Assembly (NCBI GenBank): GCA_020852175.1
Contig: JADZBH010000004.1
Location: 62,001 to 126,000 of the forward strand
Reading direction: 5' to 3'
DNA: 64,000 nucleotides
Source: Bryobacterales bacterium
GTDB lineage: Bacteria; Acidobacteriota; Terriglobia; Bryobacterales; Bryobacteraceae
Part shown: positions 34,295 through 41,526 of the stretch, one piece after another
Position numbering within the stretch: position 1 is the stretch's first letter
How the letters are laid out: each line of letters begins with the position of its first letter
Notes under the pieces: model-generated
Database searches by the model: none
What the model was told of the DNA's origin: nothing
The model's input: the letters and a program-made list of their open reading frames with translations, nothing else
Program-made: the position numbers and the translations under genes

Positions 34295-35482
34295 ATGACT
34301 ACGCATGAAACCCAGGCGCGTCCCCGCCGGATTTCCGGACCGGTGCGCGTCGGAATGATCGGCGCGGGCTTCGCCGCCAGATTTCACATGGACAACTTTC
34401 CCGCCGGCAAAGCCGTGGTGGCGGGCGTCACCTCCGTGCGCGCCGCGAGCCGCGAGGCATTCGCGAGCCAGTACGGCATCACCGCCTACTCTTCGGTGGA
34501 AGAAATGTTGCCGCACGTGGACGCGGTCGATATCTGTTCTCCTCCGTCTTCTCACGCGGAGTACATGCTCCAGGCGGCTCAGGCCGGCGTTCACATCATC
34601 ATCGAAAAGCCGTTCACCGGCTTCTTCGGCTCCCCCGCGGAATTCACGAAGCAGCAGATGCTCGACACGGTGCACGCCGGGCTCAGGACGCTGCGCGATG
34701 AGATCGTGAAGTCCGGCATCACGCTGGGCTATGCCGAGAACTGTGTCTACGCGCCCTCGGTGCAGAAGGAGCGCGAGGTGGTGGAAAAGACGCGCGCCCA
34801 GATCTTGCGGTTGCAGGGCGAGGAGTCGCACAACGGTTCCCATTCGCCCGTCTACGGCATCTGGTCGATTCAGGGCGGCGGTTCGCTCATCGCCAAGGGC
34901 TGCCATCCCCTGACGCCCATCCTCTACCTGAAACGCAAGGAGGGCATGGCGCGCCTGGGCCGCCCCATCCGTCCGGCGTCGGTCAGCGCCCGCACGCACG
35001 CCATCACCAAACTGCCGGGCTTCGAGGACCGCGGCTTCCTGCGCACCACCTACCAGGACACCGAAGACTACGCCTTGCTCCACGTCGTGTTCGACGACGG
35101 CAGCGTGGCCGACATCACGGCCAGCGAACTGGTTCTCGGAGGCATCCACGATTACGTCGAGGTGTTCGCCAACAACCACCGCACGCGCTGCCACATCTCC
35201 CCGGTGCGCGTCGCCGACGTCTACTCGCCCAGCCACGAAGTCACCAAGGATCTCTACTTCGTCGAGAAGATCTCCAGCAACGAGGGCTGGATTCCCTGCC
35301 CCGGCAACGACAACTGGGCCAACGGCCGCGAAGGCGAACTCACCGACATCATCGGCGCCATTCACGAAGGCCGCCCGCCCGAATGCGGCCTCGACCTGGC
35401 CATCGACACCACGCTCACGCTCTACGCCGGTTATGTCTCAGCCGACGCCCTGGGGCGCGAGGTCCCCGTGCCGTTGTTATAG
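34295..35482 (+). CDS. Gfo/Idh/MocA-family oxidoreductase
   Basis: A 395-residue NAD(P)-dependent oxidoreductase. The Rossmann motif VGMIGAGFAARFHM is at the N-terminus, EKPFTGFFG carries the family EKP, and the rest is the alpha/beta C-terminal domain (HDYVEVFANNHRT, PECGLDLAID). Substrate unknown, probably a sugar or cyclitol. Several in-frame ATGs exist (34268, 34271, 34295); I took 34295 because the earlier ones overlap the start of the divergent cytochrome gene. It heads a five-gene run. Confidence 0.9.
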   Translation: MTTHETQARPRRISGPVRVGMIGAGFAARFHMDNFPAGKAVVAGVTSVRAASREAFASQYGITAYSSVEEMLPHVDAVDICSPPSSHAEYMLQAAQAGVHIIIEKPFTGFFGSPAEFTKQQMLDTVHAGLRTLRDEIVKSGITLGYAENCVYAPSVQKEREVVEKTRAQILRLQGEESHNGSHSPVYGIWSIQGGGSLIAKGCHPLTPILYLKRKEGMARLGRPIRPASVSARTHAITKLPGFEDRGFLRTTYQDTEDYALLHVVFDDGSVADITASELVLGGIHDYVEVFANNHRTRCHISPVRVADVYSPSHEVTKDLYFVEKISSNEGWIPCPGNDNWANGREGELTDIIGAIHEGRPPECGLDLAIDTTLTLYAGYVSADALGREVPVPLL

Positions 35483-35497
35483 AATCGTCGAACCTTT

Positions 35498-36775
35498 ATG
35501 AACGAGACCCACAAGGGAAGGCTGTTCGCGGCCAGTTGCGTGGCGATTGTGACCACATCGATGGTCTTTTCCATCCGCGGCGACATTATCGACGCGCTGG
35601 CGGCGGACTTCCACCTCACCAAGGAACAGGTAGGGCTCATCCTCAGCCCCGCTTTCTGGGGTTTCACGCTGTCGATCCTCATCGGCGGCTCGCTGGTCGA
35701 TTTCCTCGGCATGCGCCGCCTGCTGCTGCTCAGCTCCGCCGGCTACGCCGCGGCCGTGCTGGCCATCATCTTCTCGCCGCGCCCCGCGGCTCATGTCAAT
35801 TCGCTGTGGGACTCGCCCGAACTGCTCATCCTTCACGCGGCCATGCTCACGCTCGGCCTCGCGCAGGGCCTGGTGGAAGGCGTCGTGAATCCTCTCATCG
35901 CCACCATGTACCCGCGGCAGAAGATCTCGAAGCTGAATATCCTGCATGCCTGGTGGCCCGGCGGCCTCATCCTGGGCGGGCTGGCCAGCTACGGCATCAC
36001 CAAGACGATGGGACTCGACGCGCCGGAAGTCGCCGCCGCCCAGGCCACCCTCGGCTGGCAATTGAAGCTCTCGCTGATTCTCATCCCCGCCGTGCTCTTC
36101 TTCCTGCTCAGCTTCCGCGAACGCTTTCCCCAAACCGAGCGCGTCTCGGCCGGAGTCTCCAACACGGCCATGGTGAAAGAATGCTTCCAGCCCCTGTTCA
36201 TCTTGTGGTGGGTCTGCATGTGGATGACCGCCGCCACCGAACTCGGCCCCGACCAGTGGGTGCCCTCGCTAATCACCAACCTGGCCGGCATGCAGGGCAT
36301 CGTCATCCTCGTCTGGACCGCGGGCATCATGTTCGCGCTGCGTTTCTTCGCCGGTCCTCTCGCCCACGCCCTGTCGCCGGTTGGACTGCTCGCCGCGTCC
36401 TCCGTGCTGAGCGCCCTGGGGCTGTACATGCTGGGCGGCGTCGATTCGCCCATCTCCGCCGTCTCCGCGGCCACCGTCTTTGGCGTGGGCAAAACCTTCT
36501 TCTGGCCCACCATGCTCGCCTTCGCGAGCGAGCGTTTTCCCAAGAGCGGCCCGCTGGGCATGGCCATCATCGGCGGCACTGGCATGTTGTCGGCCGCGTT
36601 CATTCTGCCCATCATGGGCGGCTGGTATGACGCGCATGGCGCGGCGGCCACCTTCCGCTACGTCGGAGTTCTGCCCATCGTCCTCACCTTCGTCTTCGGC
36701 GGCCTGCTGCTGTACTTCAAAATGCGAGGTGGTTATCGTGAGGTCCAATTGGAAACGGCGGCTGGCGGCGATTGA
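35498..36775 (+). CDS. MFS transporter
   Basis: A 425-residue major facilitator protein with about twelve membrane helices and the mid-length loop expected between helices six and seven (SFRERFPQTERVSAG). The family loop motif is partly visible (GGSLVDFLGMRRLLLLSSAG). It lies 15 bases after one Gfo/Idh/MocA gene and 78 before another, so it probably imports their sugar-like substrate. Substrate identity is not readable. Confidence 0.9.
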   Translation: MNETHKGRLFAASCVAIVTTSMVFSIRGDIIDALAADFHLTKEQVGLILSPAFWGFTLSILIGGSLVDFLGMRRLLLLSSAGYAAAVLAIIFSPRPAAHVNSLWDSPELLILHAAMLTLGLAQGLVEGVVNPLIATMYPRQKISKLNILHAWWPGGLILGGLASYGITKTMGLDAPEVAAAQATLGWQLKLSLILIPAVLFFLLSFRERFPQTERVSAGVSNTAMVKECFQPLFILWWVCMWMTAATELGPDQWVPSLITNLAGMQGIVILVWTAGIMFALRFFAGPLAHALSPVGLLAASSVLSALGLYMLGGVDSPISAVSAATVFGVGKTFFWPTMLAFASERFPKSGPLGMAIIGGTGMLSAAFILPIMGGWYDAHGAAATFRYVGVLPIVLTFVFGGLLLYFKMRGGYREVQLETAAGGD

Positions 36776-36853
36776 CCGCCGCGGCTTCCTGGCCGCCGAC
36801 CCTCGTCCGGACACCGGCCCCGCGGCGCGCAAAGCGGTGCGTAAATAGGTAGC

Positions 36854-37930
36854 ATGCACCGCCGTTCCTTCCTGCTGGCCGCTCCAGTCGCCCTGGCCGC
36901 CGGCAAGTTCCGTCTCTGCCTCGCCGGCCTCGCTCACGGGCATGCGCGCGGCTTTCTGAACACGCTGCTGAAACGTACGGACGTCAGCCTGGCCGGCATC
37001 GCCGAACCGGACGCCTCTCTTCACGCCAGGTACGGCTCCGCCTTCCAACTGCCTCCGGATACGTTCCACACCAGCCTCGCCTCTCTGCTCGACACGGTGA
37101 AGCCCGACGCCGTCGCCGTCTTCAGCTCCACCTTCGACCACCGCTCCGCCGTCGAGCAATGCGCCCGCCGCCGCATCCCCGTCATGATGGAGAAGCCCCT
37201 CGCGGTCAGCCGCGAACATGCCCTTGCCATGCGCGACGCCGCCGCCAAACCGGGCATCCCCGTCCTGGTCAACTATGAAACCACCTGGTACCGCAGCCAC
37301 GCCCTGCTGCGGCGGGAGATCGAATCCGCCGCGTTCGGCCCCATCCGCAAGATGGCGGCCATGGACGGGCATCAGGGTCCAAAGGAAATCGGCGTCGGCC
37401 CCGAATTTCTCGCCTGGCTCACCGATCCTGTGAAGAACGGCGCCGGCGCGCTGTTTGACTTCGGCTGCTACGGCGCGAATCTGATGACGTGGCTGATGAA
37501 CAACCGCCGCCCCGATGCCGTCACCGCGCGCACGGCCACCTTCAAGCCTCGAATCTACCCGCGCGTGGACGACGAAGCCGCCATCCTGGTGGACTACCCT
37601 GGCGCGCAGGGCATCATCCAGGGCTCCTGGAACTGGCCCTACAGCCGCAAGGATCTCGAAGTCTACGCCGCGAACGGCTACGCCCACGCCAACGGCGGCA
37701 ACCGTCTGCGCCTTCTCCGTCCCAAAACAAAAGAGGAGGAGATTGTCTCCCCGCCCGAACTCCCGCCGGACGAGCGCGACCCCGTCTCCTGCCTGATGGC
37801 CGCCGTTCAGGGCCGCCTCAAACCCGCCGGCCTGTCCTCGCTCGAGAACAACCTGATCGTCACCGATATCCTGGTGGCGGCGCGCGAGTCGGCGCGAACG
37901 GGCCGCACGGTGGCGCTGGCCCCGGCATAA
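36854..37930 (+). CDS. Gfo/Idh/MocA-family oxidoreductase, Tat-type leader
   Basis: A 358-residue oxidoreductase. The N-terminus MHRRSFLLAAPVALAAGKF looks like a short Tat signal. The Rossmann segment is atypical (RLCLAGLAHGHARGFL in place of a clear GxGxxG), while VMMEKPLAVS and GALFDFGCYGANLMTWLM are typical. Sequence differs strongly from the other Gfo/Idh/MocA copy 1.4 kb upstream. Whether it is truly exported is uncertain. Confidence 0.87.
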   Translation: MHRRSFLLAAPVALAAGKFRLCLAGLAHGHARGFLNTLLKRTDVSLAGIAEPDASLHARYGSAFQLPPDTFHTSLASLLDTVKPDAVAVFSSTFDHRSAVEQCARRRIPVMMEKPLAVSREHALAMRDAAAKPGIPVLVNYETTWYRSHALLRREIESAAFGPIRKMAAMDGHQGPKEIGVGPEFLAWLTDPVKNGAGALFDFGCYGANLMTWLMNNRRPDAVTARTATFKPRIYPRVDDEAAILVDYPGAQGIIQGSWNWPYSRKDLEVYAANGYAHANGGNRLRLLRPKTKEEEIVSPPELPPDERDPVSCLMAAVQGRLKPAGLSSLENNLIVTDILVAARESARTGRTVALAPA

Positions 37931-37937
37931 TCATGTC

Positions 37938-38423
37938 ATGGCCTCACGCCGCACGGTCCTGGGCGCATTGCTGGCTCCTCTGGCGCTCCGCGGCCAGACG
38001 CAGGCCGACGCCATCCTGGTGCGCAAGGCCCGGCGGGAACTCCTCCTGTTGAGCGGCGGCCGCGTGATGCGTACCTATGCCATCGCCCTGGGCCGCGTCC
38101 CCTCCGGTCCCAAACAGCGCCAGGGCGACGGCAAGACTCCCGAAGGCGGCTACACCATCTCCGGCCGCAATCTCCACAGCGCCTATCACCGCTCCCTGCG
38201 CATCTCCTATCCGAACGAATCCGACCGCGCGCGCGCCCGCCGCGCCGGCGTTTCACCCGGCGGAGACATCATGATTCACGGCCTTCCCAACGGCCTCGGC
38301 TCGCTCGGCGCGGCTCACCGCCTGAACGATTGGACCGAAGGCTGCATCGCCGTCACCAACGTCGAGATCGAGGAGATCTGGCGCCTGGCGCCGGACGGCA
38401 CGCCCATCCGCATCGAGCCCTGA
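37938..38423 (+). CDS. Exported L,D-transpeptidase (YkuD-type) protein
   Basis: A 161-residue protein with a signal sequence (SRRTVLGALLAPLALRG) and one YkuD domain. The catalytic motif is complete: His114 in MIHGLPNGLG and Cys136 in DWTEGCIAVTN. Such enzymes form 3-3 crosslinks or attach proteins to peptidoglycan, in the periplasm. The typical partner S-x-G-C (SRGC) is TEGC here. It follows the oxidoreductase gene by 7 bases. Confidence 0.88.
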   Translation: MASRRTVLGALLAPLALRGQTQADAILVRKARRELLLLSGGRVMRTYAIALGRVPSGPKQRQGDGKTPEGGYTISGRNLHSAYHRSLRISYPNESDRARARRAGVSPGGDIMIHGLPNGLGSLGAAHRLNDWTEGCIAVTNVEIEEIWRLAPDGTPIRIEP

Positions 38424-38478
38424 CCGCCGCCAGAGCGCCGCCCGCACCGGGGCTATACAATGCCCATGGAGGGTTTCC

Positions 38479-39678
38479 TTGTTCACCGCGACCGCCAATC
38501 TCATACTGCCCAGCACCGTTACCGGTTCTTTCCCCCGTCCGCGCTGGTTCGACGTCAGCATGTGGGGTAAACCACTGGACACCTGCATGCTCGACGTCCA
38601 CTTCCGCGAGAAGTTTCAGGACGCGCTCGCCGTCGTCATCAGCGACCAGGAACGCGCCGGCCTCGATATCCTCTGCCATGGAGACTTCCATGTCGACGAG
38701 GACCTCGCCGGCCGCGCCTGGCACCACTACCCGCTCCAGCGCTGGGCGGGCTTCGAAGGCGATCACCTGCAACCGGAAGAGACCACCGCTCCCTGGCTTC
38801 ACTACCCTGCCGGCACTCTGCTGAACGAGATCTACACCGGCTGGCGCTGGCCCCACGTTACCGGCAAGATTGAACACCGCCCCCTCGACTACCCCAAGCT
38901 GTGGCGCATCGCCCAGTCTAAAACCCGCAAGCCGGTCAAGTTCGGCACCTGCTGTTCCCAGGTGATGGCCCTCTTCCTGGACATTCATACGCCGCACTAC
39001 AAGGACAAGCGCGAAGTCATCTGGGACATGGCCGTCGCCATGAACAAGGAGCTTCTCGCGCTGCGCGACGCCGGCTGCCGCGTCATCCAGATCGAGGAGC
39101 CCACCTTCCACTTCATGGCCAACACCTACGGCAAGGACCACGACGAGGTGAAGTTCATGATCGACGCCTTCAACCGCGAGGTCGAGGGACTCGACGACGT
39201 CGAACTCTGGATCCACACCTGCTGGGGCAACCCGAACATGCAGCGCGTCATGGATGACACCAGCTACGCCAACTCCATCGAGATCTATCTGGAGCGCTGC
39301 CGAGGCGACGTCTGGACGCTCGAGATGAAAGACCGGAACCAGAAGGACATCGAACTCTTCGCGCCCTTCAAGAACAGCCTCAAGAAAAAAATCGCCATCG
39401 GCGCCGTCAGCCATCGCGTGCTCCAGGCCGACCGCCCCGAGGAGGTCGCCGCCGAAATCCGCAAGGCGCTGAAATACATTCCCGCCGAAAAGCTGATCAT
39501 CTCGAGCGACTGCGGCTTCGGCCGGCAGGGCTGCAACCGCGAGATCGCCTTCTACAAGGCCAGCGCCATCGCGCAAGGCTGCAACATCGTGCGCAAGGAA
39601 CTCGGCCTGCCCGAAACCGAGGTGCCCGCCGCCGACCCCATGCTCCAGGTCGACGTCGTGCCCGGCCGCAAACGCTAG
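38479..39678 (+). CDS. Cobalamin-independent methionine synthase-like protein (MetE core)
   Basis: A 399-residue protein matching only the C-terminal catalytic half of MetE. Zinc ligands are seen: His and Cys in IHTCWGN, Glu in TLEMKDR and Cys in SSDCGFGR. The N-terminal half that helps bind folate polyglutamate is absent, as in archaeal MetE-core proteins, so the methyl donor may differ. It begins at TTG with GGAGGG five bases upstream, which decides the start. Last gene of the plus-strand run. Confidence 0.85.
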   Translation: MFTATANLILPSTVTGSFPRPRWFDVSMWGKPLDTCMLDVHFREKFQDALAVVISDQERAGLDILCHGDFHVDEDLAGRAWHHYPLQRWAGFEGDHLQPEETTAPWLHYPAGTLLNEIYTGWRWPHVTGKIEHRPLDYPKLWRIAQSKTRKPVKFGTCCSQVMALFLDIHTPHYKDKREVIWDMAVAMNKELLALRDAGCRVIQIEEPTFHFMANTYGKDHDEVKFMIDAFNREVEGLDDVELWIHTCWGNPNMQRVMDDTSYANSIEIYLERCRGDVWTLEMKDRNQKDIELFAPFKNSLKKKIAIGAVSHRVLQADRPEEVAAEIRKALKYIPAEKLIISSDCGFGRQGCNREIAFYKASAIAQGCNIVRKELGLPETEVPAADPMLQVDVVPGRKR

Positions 39679-39681
39679 CGG

Positions 39682-40788
39682 CTACCCCGCGTTGTTCCGG
39701 CGCGCCGCCTTGTCGCGGTACATCGCCTCATCGGCGCGCCTCACCAGTGCGGCCGCCGGCTCGCCCGGCCGGTATGAGGTGACCCCGATCGCCCCGTCCA
39801 GGCGCACCTTCACCGGTCCGCCCGCGGCGTCCACCGTGTAGTCGCCGAACACCCATTGCCGGATGCGGCCCACCAGCGCTTCCACTTCTCCGCTCTCGCA
39901 TCCGGCGATCACGATGAACTCATCGCCGCCCCATCGCCCCACCGTGTCCACGGGCCGGAACAGCGGCCGCAACTCGCGCGCGAACTGCTGCAACAAGTGA
40001 TCTCCCGCCAGGTGGCCGTAGCCGTCGTTCACCTGTTTGAAGCCGTTCAGGTCGATCAGGATCACGGAGAACGTTTGCCCCCGCGCCATCAGCATCTCCA
40101 TGTGGCGCTCCACCCCCCGCCTGTTCTCCAGCCCGGTCAGCGAATCGTGCAACGCCAACTGCTCGCTCTCGGCCAGCTTCGCCTGATAACTGTCCACCTG
40201 CGCCTTCAAGCGCGCCACCGACTGCTCGCCCTCCCTCACCATCCGCTCCACCGAGTCATTCACCAGCCGGATGCTCTCCGATAACGACGCCCGCATCTGT
40301 TGCACATCGTCGAGCGCCGCCACCTGCCGCAGACGCTCGCCGATCCCGGTGAATTGCCCGGCATAACGCTGGTCCCTCTCCGCCAGCGAATTTACGCTTT
40401 CGGCCACGGAGCGCACCAGGCCGCATGCCTCCACCGTCGTCCGCGACACATATTCGCAGGCCGCCTGCGTCCACCGCGCCAGTTCCTCTTCCACGCATTT
40501 CCCGGTCTCGGCGAACACCCGCGCGCTGGCCTCGGCCGTCACACGGTCCTTCAGCGCCAGCAGACTGCGCGCGAACTCGCCGCCTGCCTGCGGGCACACA
40601 CTCGAACCGCTTCGCGCCATCGCCGCGAGCACCGCCCGGTAGCTGTCCGCCGCGGCGGGCAAAACCGTTTCGGCGTTGGAATCGATATACCGCTTCAAGG
40701 AGATCACATCGGCCTTATCGGACAGCCGCGCGGAAAATCCGCCCCTGTACTTACTTAGCCCCCCGGCCTGGCACCCCGCGCCGCGCAT
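39682..40788 (-). CDS. GGDEF diguanylate cyclase
   Basis: A protein of about 368 residues. Residues 1-180 are helical with coiled-coil character but no recognised sensor, and about 200-365 are a GGDEF domain with DLNGFKQVNDGYGHLAGD and the active site GRWGGDEF. The product-inhibition site R-x2-D lies five residues before it (RPVD). It makes cyclic di-GMP. The start is uncertain: TTG at 40800, ATG at 40788 or GTG at 40707. The later start would leave room for the promoter of the divergent DUF1080 gene. Confidence 0.9.
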   Translation of the reverse strand: MRGAGCQAGGLSKYRGGFSARLSDKADVISLKRYIDSNAETVLPAAADSYRAVLAAMARSGSSVCPQAGGEFARSLLALKDRVTAEASARVFAETGKCVEEELARWTQAACEYVSRTTVEACGLVRSVAESVNSLAERDQRYAGQFTGIGERLRQVAALDDVQQMRASLSESIRLVNDSVERMVREGEQSVARLKAQVDSYQAKLAESEQLALHDSLTGLENRRGVERHMEMLMARGQTFSVILIDLNGFKQVNDGYGHLAGDHLLQQFARELRPLFRPVDTVGRWGGDEFIVIAGCESGEVEALVGRIRQWVFGDYTVDAAGGPVKVRLDGAIGVTSYRPGEPAAALVRRADEAMYRDKAARRNNAG

Positions 40789-40805
40789 GAGTAAAATCAA
40801 GACGT

Positions 40806-41438
40806 ATGCGCAAACTCCTGTTGCTTACCCTGGCGGCCTCCCTGGCCCTGGCCGCCGACAAGCCTGAAAAGGGCTTCACCAGCCTGTTCAATGGCAAGAA
40901 CTTCGACGGCTGGACTCTCGCCAAGGAAAACGAATCCACCTTTTCCGTGAAGGACGGCGCCATTGCCGTCAATGGTCCGCGCTGCCACCTGTATTACACG
41001 GGCAAGGTCGGCAATCATTCCTTCACCAACTTTGAACTGAAGGTCGACGTGATGACCAAGCCCAGTTCCAACGGCGGCATCTACTTCGCCACCCAGTACC
41101 TGGAAAAGGGCTGGCCCGACAAAGGCTTCGAGGTTCAGGTGAACAACACCTTCGAGAAAGACCCGCGCAAAACGGGCAGCCTTTACCAGGTGCAGGATTA
41201 CAAGGACCGCGCCGCGGAGGACAACAAATGGTTCACCGAGCACATCGTCGTGAAGGGGAAGAACGTGCAGGTATTCGTCGATGGCAAGAAGGTGGTCGAT
41301 TGGACCCAGCCCGAAGGCTACGCCGGACCGCCCAACACGCCGGGCCGCGTGCTGGCGCCCGGAACCTTCGCCCTGCAGGGCCACGATCCCGGCTCGACCA
41401 TCTTTTACAAGAACATTCGTGTCAAGATGTTGAAGTAA
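40806..41438 (+). CDS. Exported DUF1080 (3-keto-disaccharide hydrolase-type) protein
   Basis: A 210-residue protein with a signal peptide (RKLLLLTLAASLALAAD) and one DUF1080 domain, recognised by GFTSLFNGKNFDGWTLAKEN at the start and FALQGHDPGSTIFYKNIRVK at the end. This concanavalin-like fold includes 3-keto-glucoside hydrolases in Bacteroidota and Planctomycetota. It has its own terminator. The start is only a few bases from the divergent GGDEF gene. Confidence 0.92.
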   Translation: MRKLLLLTLAASLALAADKPEKGFTSLFNGKNFDGWTLAKENESTFSVKDGAIAVNGPRCHLYYTGKVGNHSFTNFELKVDVMTKPSSNGGIYFATQYLEKGWPDKGFEVQVNNTFEKDPRKTGSLYQVQDYKDRAAEDNKWFTEHIVVKGKNVQVFVDGKKVVDWTQPEGYAGPPNTPGRVLAPGTFALQGHDPGSTIFYKNIRVKMLK

Positions 41439-41468
41439 GCGCGCCCTGACCGGCGTGCGGAAGTGAAG

Positions 41469-41497
41469 CGGCGGCCCATGTGGGGGGCCGCCGTTTT
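41469..41497 (+). terminator. Intrinsic terminator after the DUF1080 gene
   Basis: A perfect 9-base GC-rich stem (CGGCGGCCC with GGGCCGCCG) with a 7-base loop is followed by four T. It lies between convergent genes and may serve both. Confidence 0.8.
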
Positions 41498-41526
41498 GCT
41501 TTCCTGCCGCCTGGCTCCGGTCCGGC

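Noticed and set aside
36738..36848. 36-codon frame (GTG start with AGGTGG upstream) across the MFS stop
   Set aside because: Mostly overlaps the transporter end, has no recognisable family and no coupling to the next gene, so evidence is too weak to list as a gene.
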